Below are positions 14,715 through 22,833 of a DNA stretch of 32,367 nucleotides, one piece after another (within the stretch, counting starts at the first letter, position 1; each line of letters starts with the position of its first letter). Where the stretch lies: contig JAFGCB010000044.1 of assembly GCA_016932855.1 (NCBI GenBank), positions 1 through 32,367 of the forward strand, read 5' to 3'. Below the pieces are notes generated by a model, which was given only the letters and a program-made list of their open reading frames with translations, was not told where the DNA came from and searched no databases. The translations under genes were made by a program, and so were the position numbers. Origin of the DNA: Candidatus Omnitrophota bacterium. GTDB lineage: Bacteria > Omnitrophota > Gorgyraeia > Duberdicusellales > Duberdicusellaceae.

Positions 14715-16534
14715 AGCATAATTTAATAATTCTGTTTGTTGGCATTATGGTACTTTTGGTAACGCAGAACGCTTATACAGAGTCTTGTAGCTTAAGAGTC
14801 CCTATAGATGAAGAGGCTGATAATAGGCTTAAAAGTGCTTTTTTAAAAGAATACGGTGAGATAGATATCCTTTCTTATCAAGAAGCCGAAGATTATTTAG
14901 AGACTGTAATGAGAATTCCTATATTTGAGTGGACTCAGCCAAAATCTAAAGGCGAAGAATATACTAATTATCTTACACCAGAACAGGCAAAAAAACTCCT
15001 AAATAAAAACGATTATATAGTTCTAGAGGATGGATCGATTATAGGCACAATTCAGTTTGTTAAACTTAAAAATGACGATGTAGTTGCAGTTGTAATGGGG
15101 GGAGGCGATATTTTATCTCGTCGTGATCTTATCTTTAAAAGATTATTACCTGGTTTTGGTGCTCTTATGTTTAGCGGAGTTTCATTACCTGCTCAAACTA
15201 GCGAAAATAAATGGCAAGGTTTGTTACAAAAGATTGATGAATGGGAAAAGATGTTTAAGAGAGGAGAATTATCAGTATTAAATTTTAGACCACTTTTAGA
15301 AAAAGCAATGGCTGATATTACCGATGATATGCTATCGGAAGAGATTATCACAAATAAAGTTTTATATCAGAGAAGGATAGCAAGGTTGAGAATATTGATG
15401 TTATTGGATCATTGGGATATGTTGTATATTGATATGAGAGACCGCGAAGACATGGCTAATATTATATCAAGCGATGCTAAATTTGTATTACCATGGGACC
15501 GCAACGCAGAAATTACTAAAGAAGGGATAATGTTACTAAATGAAGATATGTTTTGCAGAAAAATACCGTTTAATTGGGATAGCTTACTTAGTTTTGACCA
15601 CGAGGCTTTTCATGCTATTGAGCATCTTTTGGGTTTTATCTATTCTCATAATAGCGGAAGAGATGTATTTTTATTGCAGGCACACGCTTTTTCAGAGTGT
15701 ATTTATTTTGAAGATAAACTTAAGGAAATGAACAAGAGCCTTAGTGATATTATAGATGAAGTTGACAATAGTGATTATGGACCTTATTTTAGGTCTGCGA
15801 TGATAGAATATGTTATAGATGGGATTAGATCAAGTCGTTCTTTTGAAAACAAAAGTCCGTGGGATTTATATCCTGCTACAATTGGAGCTATTGATTTTAA
15901 AAAAGGTAAACCCTCTTTTAGAGAAGTTATTAAGTCTATGAGAGATTATGTATATAGCAAGAATGAAAGACAAATAGAAGAGATCGGCAAAACCTATAGT
16001 CGAGGGGGAAATATTGTCGGGCAAAGTTTTAGAATAAGAAATGCGTTAATGAGAGAAGGGGCATCTTTTCATGCTGCTTTATACGCCCAAGTCCTCTTTT
16101 TAGAAAGCATTACTTATGATGCATCAATAGGTCCTGCTCGTGCAACGATTGCAATGAAAATATTTTCTGATCTTTATGACAGTGAGTTTTATGCCGAGAT
16201 CTCAAACCAGACTAAGCAATATTTTGATAAAAAAGGATTACAGGGGGAAGAAATTACAAAACTAATAGAAAATGCCGTTAGGAAAGTAGTCAAAAATGAT
16301 ATTCTTGCATGTGTTTCCGGGCATAAAGATATCGATGAAAAGATTATGTTTAAAGAAGCATATTCTTTGGCAGAAGATATTAAAAAAGAATTTACTTCTA
16401 TCATGAGTCCCAAAGAAATTTCTGAGATAATTATAAAGAAAATAATAAGACCTATTTTACAACCAAACGAAACATACCCTTCTCTTAAAGAACGTTTTAA
16501 TACGAAAAGGCAAATAATAAACGGAAGTAGTTAA
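14696..16534 (+). CDS. Exported zincin-like (HExxH) protein 1
   Basis: 612 residues from the ATG at 14696. This start is chosen because the same ribosome site and start codon recur in front of the next gene; a reading from 14645 adds 17 residues without a ribosome site. A signal peptide (MRKFRKEHNLIILFVGIMVL to about residue 29) is followed by SCSLRVPID. HEAFH at 302-306 is an HExxH zinc site in the context LSFDHEAFHAIEHLLG. HAFSEC about 20 residues on could supply a third ligand. The rest is helical and unlike any family I recognise. A secreted or periplasmic metalloprotease is inferred. Base composition is much more AT-rich than the phage genes to the left. Confidence 0.65.
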   Translation: MRKFRKEHNLIILFVGIMVLLVTQNAYTESCSLRVPIDEEADNRLKSAFLKEYGEIDILSYQEAEDYLETVMRIPIFEWTQPKSKGEEYTNYLTPEQAKKLLNKNDYIVLEDGSIIGTIQFVKLKNDDVVAVVMGGGDILSRRDLIFKRLLPGFGALMFSGVSLPAQTSENKWQGLLQKIDEWEKMFKRGELSVLNFRPLLEKAMADITDDMLSEEIITNKVLYQRRIARLRILMLLDHWDMLYIDMRDREDMANIISSDAKFVLPWDRNAEITKEGIMLLNEDMFCRKIPFNWDSLLSFDHEAFHAIEHLLGFIYSHNSGRDVFLLQAHAFSECIYFEDKLKEMNKSLSDIIDEVDNSDYGPYFRSAMIEYVIDGIRSSRSFENKSPWDLYPATIGAIDFKKGKPSFREVIKSMRDYVYSKNERQIEEIGKTYSRGGNIVGQSFRIRNALMREGASFHAALYAQVLFLESITYDASIGPARATIAMKIFSDLYDSEFYAEISNQTKQYFDKKGLQGEEITKLIENAVRKVVKNDILACVSGHKDIDEKIMFKEAYSLAEDIKKEFTSIMSPKEISEIIIKKIIRPILQPNETYPSLKERFNTKRQIINGSS

Positions 16535-16597
16535 TTTAGTTATGCTAATGTTATTAAATTTGTTAAATTGGAAATGTAACCTTAAGAGAAAAAGGAC

Positions 16598-16639
16598 AAG
16601 GCTAATTTTTTGGGTGGATTATGAGGAAGTTTAGAAAAG
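16598..16639 (+). repeat. 42-bp leader repeat, copy 2
   Basis: See copy 1 at 14673-14714. The only difference is one T/A in the T run. Downstream of the sixth codon the two genes diverge completely. Confidence 0.85.
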
Positions 16640-17952
16640 TATTATATTTTAGGATTATAGCTGTTTGTCTATGCTGTTGCTTATTCACAGATATTAACTT
16701 ATATGCTGTGACTAATTTAAGAAGTAAGTTTATGCTTGGAGAAAATGATACAAGATTTAAGAGCGCATCATCTATGATTAGACAAGGCAAAGCAATTTTA
16801 GAAAAAAATGAATCTCCAAAGACGACTCCAAAATTAGCAGGATTATTAAAAAAGATAAGGTGGTGGGAAAGCGAGTTAGGTCCAAAACAGAAAAAAACTG
16901 CTAAAAAAATAATAAATATTTATAAAAACAACTATAATTTAAGCTTTAATGAAGATAATATTATTGATAATAAAATTGTATTAATCAAGTATTCAAAAAG
17001 ACCTTACACGTTGTTTGATAAATATCTTCCGGAAATTTATGCTATTTTTAGGGCTATTTTATGGTTCTATGATTCAGTAATAGTACCGCAAGATTTAGAT
17101 TATTCTCTTAAGGAGAGTTTTCGCGATGTCTTAGAAATTATGGTAGGCTACTTTGTGATTCTTTATGTAAAACCAGTAGTTGAGAAAAGATTAGGCCCGA
17201 TTGTAATACCATGGGGATCTGTAAACCCAATCTTTAGGAGAAAAATCATGATATCATTTGATGAATATAAACAAGACAAAAATAATATAGGTTTTTTAAT
17301 CACTATTTCACATGAATTAGCCCACTTTCTCAAATTACCTAATGATATTTTATTAGCAAACGCATATGCTTTTTTAATGACTTATAGCTTAGATAGACAA
17401 TATATAGATGAGTTTATTAGTTTTGCGAATACAATAGGAGAATATGATGCCTTGGGAGTATTTGAAGAGGAAAATAAATATGAAATTTTTTCACCTAGGT
17501 TATTTATTTTTTCAGATGAAGTATTAAAAGTAATTCAAGATCCAGTAATTCAAGAGGCAACTATAAGGAAGATCTTATCAACAAAAGTTTTATTAGATAA
17601 GTTTAAAGCATGCTCTAATAGATCGGAAATACGAAAATTAGTAAAAGAGGTTTCTGTGAACGTAAATGAGAGAGATTATAAGATCCCACATTACAGATCA
17701 GAAACTTTTAATAAGTGGGTGTATAATTATGGAGAAGTGATAGGTTATATTGCTATACAGAATTATTCTAATAAGAAAAGTGCTTTTCAGTATATTTACA
17801 GATTGGGTCAATTAAGAAACTCTAGAGAATTAAATGAAATAGTTATTCCAGAAGAAGAATTAGATTTAAAGCACAGGGTATATAAAAACGACAATTCTCC
17901 TTTAGAAGAAACCCTTAATAAGAAATCTAGAGAAGGAGAAAACTCTCTTTAA
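16621..17952 (+). CDS. Exported zincin-like (HExxH) protein 2
   Basis: 443 residues. The signal peptide starts with the same MRKFRK as protein 1 but then differs (VLYFRIIAVCLCCCLFTDINLYA), and is followed by VTNLRSKF. HELAH at 231-235 (FLITISHELAHFLKLPNDIL) is an HExxH motif with the classic hydrophobic lead of zinc proteases. A helix LLANAYAFLMTYSLD follows where a third ligand would be expected, but no Glu/His is obvious there, so activity is uncertain. Apart from leader and motif it has little resemblance to protein 1. The gene starts 86 nt after it, possibly on the same transcript. Confidence 0.65.
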   Translation: MRKFRKVLYFRIIAVCLCCCLFTDINLYAVTNLRSKFMLGENDTRFKSASSMIRQGKAILEKNESPKTTPKLAGLLKKIRWWESELGPKQKKTAKKIINIYKNNYNLSFNEDNIIDNKIVLIKYSKRPYTLFDKYLPEIYAIFRAILWFYDSVIVPQDLDYSLKESFRDVLEIMVGYFVILYVKPVVEKRLGPIVIPWGSVNPIFRRKIMISFDEYKQDKNNIGFLITISHELAHFLKLPNDILLANAYAFLMTYSLDRQYIDEFISFANTIGEYDALGVFEEENKYEIFSPRLFIFSDEVLKVIQDPVIQEATIRKILSTKVLLDKFKACSNRSEIRKLVKEVSVNVNERDYKIPHYRSETFNKWVYNYGEVIGYIAIQNYSNKKSAFQYIYRLGQLRNSRELNEIVIPEEELDLKHRVYKNDNSPLEETLNKKSREGENSL

Positions 17953-18047
17953 ATATGATACCCAAACGATGCCCAATTAAAGAGAAGATAGACGAAAACA
18001 AACTACTAAAACTGTACGATTCTGTATACCAAGTGAATTATACAGTC

Positions 18048-18074
18048 GTAACTTATTGATTATAATAGCGTTAA
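18048..18074 (+). repeat. GTAACTTA palindrome, degenerate copy B
   Basis: GTAACTTATTG-ATTAT-AATAGCGTTAA: the left half is identical to copy A, while the right half ends GTTAA instead of GTTAC and the pairing is weaker. No terminator follows at the usual distance; the nearest is at 18147. Confidence 0.6.
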
Positions 18075-18146
18075 ATATCAAATGGGCACTTATCCCTCCC
18101 TCTCCGACAGTAGTTTTTAGTAAAGCGTTGGGTTGCAAACAGATAG

Positions 18147-18191
18147 CCGTAACAACTTGAAATAATAGGCAGTTACGGTTGTTTTATTTAT
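18147..18191 (+). terminator. Intrinsic terminator, rightward
   Basis: CCGTAAC (18147-18153), an 18-nt loop and GTTACGG (18172-18178), then TTGTTTTATTTA. It would end transcripts from the exported-protein genes at 14696-17952. The arms again carry the GTAAC/GTTAC sequence. Confidence 0.6.
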
Positions 18192-18493
18192 TAAGATATG
18201 TTTTGTATGTCTTGTATGTTTCCATATATTCATCGCACAGAAATCGCACACTTACCCCGGAGGTAGATGGTTTTTTTGCCCTGGCGTACGACCTCTGTGA
18301 CCCCCTAGCTTATATGAGCCCCCCCAAAACTTTTTTCGGTAAAAGTCTATCTCTAAGCCTCTATTATATATGACCACCCCCTAAGGATTTCTCCAAGAAG
18401 CCTTTTCCTGAAAATCCATTGACATATAGAAGGCCATGGGAAGAGTGGTTTTTTTTGTCTTGTAATATAAAGGGCTTTTAAAAGAGATAAATT

Positions 18494-20650
18494 ATGAGAA
18501 AAATTAAAATAATTAATATAGCTTTAATATTTATGCTAATAAGAGGGGGGCTTGTCTATTCGGTTGATATATCTTGTCTGAGAATTCCTTTTAGGACCCA
18601 GGATATTTCTCAAAACAGAAAAATTCTTATAAGTCAGATACAGATGTCTGTTATGGCGTATAAGCGGAAAGAAGAACATTACCCTTTAATTACAGACGAA
18701 GAAATTTTTTCTAACTCTGTTTTGAAAGAAATGGAAAAGCTTGGCGTAAAGGTTTATCGCGAAAGCGATGATTGTATGTGGATTTATAGCGAGGAAGATA
18801 ATTATTATATGCGTTTAAGTAAAAAAAGCCAATATATTTACTTTGCTAAAAAGAAAACAGAGGAAGAAATCTTGACGCGAGAGGAAATAGAAAGCGTAGA
18901 ACGGGCAGGCGCTGGTATAAGAGTTTTTAAAGGTCATGACGCAGGAAGCTTATTTGAGATTTTCAAAGATTTGCAGTTAGTGCATAGACAAATGGTTTCC
19001 ATAGATCTATCTTTGGATGAGCATACAAAAAGTTTTGGGGATGATCTAATGAAAATTGCTTCAGATATAAAAAAGGAACATATAGCAAAAATAGAGAAGA
19101 TTATACTGGAACCAGCGGCCCTTTCTAAAGAGGGCACATTAACCATATTGGAGGCAAAAAATGCCATACAAGACATGAGAAAAATGTTACAGGCCCTTAA
19201 GGAGGATAGACAGGCTTTAGAATTAATATATGAAAAATGTAAAGTTTTATATAAAGGCGAAGAAGATTTATCTAAGGATTTTAAAGAAGGTTTGTTGTAT
19301 ATGGATAAGGCCATTGGAATACTGGAAAGCCGCGTAGAAATAGCTATGGGCATAACCTCTTCATATCCGCCGCAGTCAATAACTGAAATTATAGAAAATA
19401 TAGTCCCCGAAAACTCTATAATAAAAATAGAAAATAAACTGCCAAAAGATATTAAGATTAATGCAAATCGCTTGACAATCTCAAATGCCCTTATAAATAT
19501 CATTACAAATGCTGTATATTTTGCCGAAAAGAAAAACAAGAAAAGAGCAAAAGTCAAAATAATCTTAAGCGAACAAGACGGAAAGATTAAAATAGATATA
19601 ATTGACAATGGAGACGGTGTTTCAGAAAAACTACTGCAAATAAACCCAATAACAAAAAGACTAGATTTATTTACTTTGAATACTTCAGACAGAAAGAGTG
19701 GTAGTGGGTTAGGCATGACAGATGCATGGTATGCTATAAAAGATCACGGTGGCACAATCAATGTCCAATCAGAACTTGGCAAAGGCACTACATTTACTAT
19801 AACATTGCCTGGGCAAGAAAATATTTTAACACAATTTGTACAGGAGAACGTAAAAGACGAGGAACTATTTACTTTATTTAGCCAGGTTGATTTTGAAACC
19901 AGCAAAAGCGTCAAGATGATAGATGACAGATTAGAAAAGATAGGTAGGATACTTGTAGCATTGGATATAGATTGCGAACTCCACCATCTACGTCAACCTT
20001 ATGTTTACGAGTCACTTAAAAATGGGATAAGACCTACGAAAACTAAAGATTTTTCCGATAAAGATTTTTCATATGTCTGTAGTGTTGTGTATTATTTAAA
20101 AAATAAAGGTATGGAATCTGTATATGCTGCAATAGTGGAACTCGCTAGTACTATAATTTCAAAACCAGGCTTCTTTGGCTTGAATTCCATAAACGATATA
20201 AATGTAGTATTGATAGATCCAAGTGATCCATATGCGTGGGGTAATGCAAAAAGCAAATTGGGTGGTCAAGCACAACAAATAGCGGGTTATGTGTACCGTG
20301 ACACTGTGTGGAAAAATAGAGTCAAAACTTTACTCGGCATAGATATGTCTTTCTCTGAAAAAGAGGAACATGTGATTTTGCGATATATAGACAGTTTTTT
20401 AGACCAAGGTGGTTTCGTTGCGCATAATGTTAAAGAAAATGAGATTAGAGAGTTTATGGCTGGGACGTTAAGAGATATGACGCATGTTTATATATGGCTA
20501 GGGAGATTTATTAAAGCATTTGAAGATTACGCAAGTTCTAAAGGGCAAAAAGATATCAAGAAGCTCTATAAATTCGATTTAACAATAGGATCAGATAACC
20601 CTTCTTTATTGAAAAATATAGGCTTTATTGCTCCACCAATAGACTCTTAA
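18494..20650 (+). CDS. Exported-type protein with a GHKL ATPase (histidine-kinase-like) domain
   Basis: 718 residues. A signal-peptide-like N-terminus (MRKIKIINIALIFMLIRGGL to about 24) is followed by ISCLRIPF. Residues about 310-440 are a GHKL ATP-binding domain: N-box NALINIITNAVYFAE (331-345), G1 DNGDG (371-375), G2 GSGLGM (403-408), then HGGTINVQSELGKGTTFTITLP. No H-box with a phosphorylatable His in the usual context is visible upstream (LQLVHRQM at about 165 is not one), nor a HAMP or PAS domain. The last 270 residues are unknown. If the N-terminus is cleaved, the ATPase would sit outside the cytoplasm, which would be strange; an uncleaved anchor is an alternative. Confidence 0.65.
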   Translation: MRKIKIINIALIFMLIRGGLVYSVDISCLRIPFRTQDISQNRKILISQIQMSVMAYKRKEEHYPLITDEEIFSNSVLKEMEKLGVKVYRESDDCMWIYSEEDNYYMRLSKKSQYIYFAKKKTEEEILTREEIESVERAGAGIRVFKGHDAGSLFEIFKDLQLVHRQMVSIDLSLDEHTKSFGDDLMKIASDIKKEHIAKIEKIILEPAALSKEGTLTILEAKNAIQDMRKMLQALKEDRQALELIYEKCKVLYKGEEDLSKDFKEGLLYMDKAIGILESRVEIAMGITSSYPPQSITEIIENIVPENSIIKIENKLPKDIKINANRLTISNALINIITNAVYFAEKKNKKRAKVKIILSEQDGKIKIDIIDNGDGVSEKLLQINPITKRLDLFTLNTSDRKSGSGLGMTDAWYAIKDHGGTINVQSELGKGTTFTITLPGQENILTQFVQENVKDEELFTLFSQVDFETSKSVKMIDDRLEKIGRILVALDIDCELHHLRQPYVYESLKNGIRPTKTKDFSDKDFSYVCSVVYYLKNKGMESVYAAIVELASTIISKPGFFGLNSINDINVVLIDPSDPYAWGNAKSKLGGQAQQIAGYVYRDTVWKNRVKTLLGIDMSFSEKEEHVILRYIDSFLDQGGFVAHNVKENEIREFMAGTLRDMTHVYIWLGRFIKAFEDYASSKGQKDIKKLYKFDLTIGSDNPSLLKNIGFIAPPIDS

Positions 20651-20920
20651 TTCCACCACATCAATTTCTCCCGAGCTTGATACTTCAACTAGTCACTATT
20701 TGGCCACTAGCAATAATTTAGAAAATTAACATTTCTCATAATCTATTCTAAAATAATAAGTTACAAAAACATAATTTCTCTAGGACATCAGATTTTCGAT
20801 CTGACGACACCAAGAAAATAGAACTGGCAAATATTTTTAAACAGTTCAAGCAATTACAAACTCCTTACAAAAATTTTGAGCCTCTTTTGAGCATAACCAG
20901 TTGCGAAATGCGTCATATAT
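20651..20920 (+). other. AT-rich spacer with a repeated hairpin
   Basis: No gene seen. GGACATCAGAT-TTTCG-ATCTGA (20783-20804) repeats the left arm and stem start of the hairpin at 14536-14562 with a different loop and a weaker lower stem. Confidence 0.5.
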
Positions 20921-21005
20921 GGGGAACCAGATATAGTAACTTATATATTTTAAATAGGTTACGGCTAAATTAACCTGTCATTTTGTGGCAGGTTAATTTT
21001 TGTAT
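20921..21005 (+). repeat. Palindrome-plus-terminator element, copy C
   Basis: A GGGGAACCAGATATA box (20921-20935), a 27-bp palindrome GTAACTTATAT-ATTTT-AAATAGGTTAC (20936-20962), a 4-nt gap, then a perfect 11-bp terminator stem AAATTAACCTG / CAGGTTAATTT (20967-20999) followed by TTTGTATCT. Same order and spacing as copy A, with a different terminator stem sequence. It follows the gene at 18494-20650. Confidence 0.8.
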
Positions 21006-21151
21006 CTTACAACTCTTCTCAAGCTGATATATATGTGATATATTTACAGTTAAGCAAGTAGCTAAATTTAAGCCCTTCAGAAAGTTTAAAAAAGATTTTT
21101 TCCTAACATTGTTTTTAACTATCTTTTTCTTCTAAAAGGCGCAAGCGTACA

Positions 21152-21233
21152 GGCTGCCAATCTTAGTAACTTACTATAATTAAATAAGTTACAGTATAAA
21201 GAGTCTGTTTATTTTAGACAGACTCTTTTTTTA
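21152..21233 (+). repeat. Palindrome-plus-terminator element, copy D
   Basis: A related box GGCTGCCAATCTTA (21152-21165), a 27-bp palindrome GTAACTTACTA-TAATT-AAATAAGTTAC (21166-21192), a 5-nt gap, then an 11-bp terminator stem AAAGAGTCTGT / ACAGACTCTTT (21198-21228) with a T run. Only about 150 nt of gene-less sequence lies between copies C and D. Confidence 0.8.
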
Positions 21234-21234
21234 T

Positions 21235-21284
21235 TTGACAGAATAAAGAATATTTGGTAAATTATTATGAACATATGTTCATAA
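21235..21284 (+). promoter_or_regulatory. Promoter and 20-bp palindromic operator for the metal-type operon
   Basis: TTGACA (21235-21240), 17 nt, TAAATT (21258-21263), immediately followed by the perfect palindrome TTATGAACATATGTTCATAA (21265-21284). TGAACA...TGTTCA half-sites are typical of ArsR/SmtB-type metal repressors. A bound repressor would cover the start site 16 nt before the ATG at 21300. Confidence 0.75.
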
Positions 21285-21299
21285 CTAAGCGATTGTACT

Positions 21300-21605
21300 A
21301 TGAGACCTAAAAAGACAAGATGGATTAGGTGTGAACCGGGGGAAAGGTGTTTTAGGCCGCAGTGTAAACCGTTAAACGAAATAGATGGTGTATATATGAC
21401 TTTGGACGAGTTTGAAGCAGTGCGATTGTCTGACTATAAGGGATTAAAGCAAGCTGATGCGGCTAAGAAATTAAGAATTTCTCGTCCTACTTTCTCAAGA
21501 ATAATCACTTCTGCCCATAATAAGATCGGTGACGCATTAGTAAATATAAAAGCGATTAAAATTGAAGGCGGCTGTTGCAAAATTACGAAGAGGAGGAGCA
21601 AATGA
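21300..21605 (+). CDS. DUF134-family HTH regulator
   Basis: 101 residues. The whole DUF134 pattern is visible: RPKKTRWIRCEPGERCFRP with two Cys, LDEFEAVRLSDYKGLKQADAAKKLRISRPTFSRIITSAHNKIGDALVNIKAI (a sigma-factor-region-4-like helix-turn-helix), and a C-terminal GGCC. The cysteines may bind a metal or cluster. Such proteins often precede metal-related or redox genes. It overlaps the next start by 4 nt (ATGA), so the three genes form one operon. Confidence 0.85.
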   Translation: MRPKKTRWIRCEPGERCFRPQCKPLNEIDGVYMTLDEFEAVRLSDYKGLKQADAAKKLRISRPTFSRIITSAHNKIGDALVNIKAIKIEGGCCKITKRRSK

Positions 21606-21739
21606 ATAAGTCAGAAAAGAAGAAAAGTTTCCTGGGTAAATTAATTGATAAGTTAGATAAAAAGATGGAAGAAAAGGCGAAGACAAGACCCTGTTGCGGC
21701 AGTAAGGACGGAACTAAAGGCAAGTCATGTTGCAGCTGA
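21602..21739 (+). CDS. CC-rich small metal-binding peptide
   Basis: 45 residues: a Lys-rich helix (SEKKKSFLGKLIDKLDKKMEEKAK), then RPCCGSKDGTKGKSCCS with two Cys pairs at the end. It overlaps both neighbours: its start lies in the DUF134 stop, and its last 13 nt overlap the permease start. The CC pairs suggest a metal carrier or sensor for the permease. Similar peptides next to PF03773 permeases are known in general. Confidence 0.7.
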   Translation: MNKSEKKKSFLGKLIDKLDKKMEEKAKTRPCCGSKDGTKGKSCCS

Positions 21740-22683
21740 TAATAGATTGGTTAATTTATTATGTTTTTGGGCTTAACCCAGGATCTAAACTGAGCGGAGT
21801 AATTAATTTCTTTTTATATGATTCTACAAAAATCCTGCTATTATTATTTTTTATGATGGCTGTTATTGGTCTTGTTAGAACTTATATATCCCAGAATAAA
21901 GTTAAAAGTTGGATTACTAAGAAAAAAGCATTTGGGAATCTTTTTGCCTCGGTTTTTGGCTCAATAACTCCGTTTTGCTCATGTTCATCTATACCTATTT
22001 TTTTAAGTTTTTTAGAGGTAGGTATACCGTTAGGCGTGACATTTTCGTTTCTCATAACCTCACCCCTGGTTAATCAATATCTCGTCATAGTGATGCTTGG
22101 CTTTTTTGGGTGGAAGGTCACGCTGTTGTACGTGCTGAGCGGGATTCTTATAGGCGTTTTTTCAGGCATTGTTTTGGGCAGGTTGGGTTTGGAAAAATAT
22201 CTTATTAGAAGGTTAGTTTCCGATAATAATCAATCGGTTGAGGAAAAAGTTTATAAGAATTTTAAAGAGAGGATTGTCTTTGGGTTAGATGAAGCAAAGA
22301 CGATCACTAAGAAGCTGTGGGTATGGGTATTGCTAGGTGTGGGTATTGGCGCATTTATCCATAACTATGTTCCTCAAGAAACAATACATGGCATAATAAA
22401 TAAAACCGGTCCATTTTCAGTTCCTCTCGCAACTATTTTAGGGGTGCCAATGTATGGAAGCTGTGTGGCAATTGTGCCAATAGCGTTGATTTTGTTTCGA
22501 AAAGGCGTCCCGTTAGGGACGGCTTTGGCCTTTATGATGGCAACAGCTGCCTTGAGTTTTCCTGAAGCAGTAATCTTAAGGAGAGCAATGAAATTACAGT
22601 TAATAGCAATCTTTTTTGGCGTAACAACCGTAGCTATCATCATCACAGGATACTTGTTTAATATGTTTCAATCAATGTTTTAA
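21727..22683 (+). CDS. PF03773 (ArsP_1-type) permease
   Basis: 318 residues, about eight membrane segments in two halves separated by a charged loop (RRLVSDNNQSVEEKVYKNFKER, about 157-178). The family signature ITPFCSCSSIPIFLSFLEVGIPLGVTFSFLITSPLVN is present, with the Cys-Ser-Cys-Ser pair in a membrane segment. The second half mirrors it (GVPMYGSCVAIVPIALILFRKGVPLG). Relatives export organoarsenicals or other thiol-reactive compounds, or metals; the substrate here is unknown. The palindromic operator upstream and the CC peptide support a metal or metalloid role. Confidence 0.82.
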   Translation: MLQLIIDWLIYYVFGLNPGSKLSGVINFFLYDSTKILLLLFFMMAVIGLVRTYISQNKVKSWITKKKAFGNLFASVFGSITPFCSCSSIPIFLSFLEVGIPLGVTFSFLITSPLVNQYLVIVMLGFFGWKVTLLYVLSGILIGVFSGIVLGRLGLEKYLIRRLVSDNNQSVEEKVYKNFKERIVFGLDEAKTITKKLWVWVLLGVGIGAFIHNYVPQETIHGIINKTGPFSVPLATILGVPMYGSCVAIVPIALILFRKGVPLGTALAFMMATAALSFPEAVILRRAMKLQLIAIFFGVTTVAIIITGYLFNMFQSMF

Positions 22684-22752
22684 TGTTCCCTTGAATAGGC
22701 GTTGATATACAGCACTTCTTAACCTCCTTTAATATGAGGAGATATAACCCTA

Positions 22753-22804
22753 TTGACAAGCAGGATTTTTTGATGTATACTTTTAATTGACGGACTGGCC
22801 AGTC
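22753..22804 (+). promoter_or_regulatory. Promoter and TetR-type operator of the efflux operon
   Basis: TTGACA (22753-22758), 17 nt, TATACT (22776-22781), then the perfect palindrome GACTGGCCAGTC (22793-22804) at about the transcription start. Placed 29 nt before the TetR start codon, it should be that protein's own operator and switch the whole downstream operon. Confidence 0.8.
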
Positions 22805-22833
22805 AGTATAAATAAAAGGAACAGGGAGACGTT

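Larger units (their letters stand above)
17953..18493 (+). other. Non-coding spacer with several repeat structures
   Basis: About 540 nt without a convincing gene. In order it contains an inverted repeat TACGAttCTGTATA / TATACAGtCGTA (18015-18050); a partial copy B of the GTAACTTA palindrome (18048-18074); a stretch resembling a tRNA-Ser 3' end (18092-18109); a terminator (18147-18178); and three C-rich repeats of the form TATATGA-C-CCCC (about 18298-18383). A 64-codon frame at 18179-18373 overlaps these repeats and has no ribosome site. Confidence 0.55.

Noticed and set aside
18179..18373. 64-codon frame in the spacer after the second exported protein
   Set aside because: No ribosome site, low-complexity hydrophobic sequence, starts in the T-rich tail of a terminator and runs through C-rich repeats.
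18934..19716. 260-codon minus-strand frame
   Set aside because: Lies wholly inside the GHKL-domain gene; its Ser/Ile/Phe-rich content is what the reverse of a Lys/Glu-rich AT-rich gene gives.
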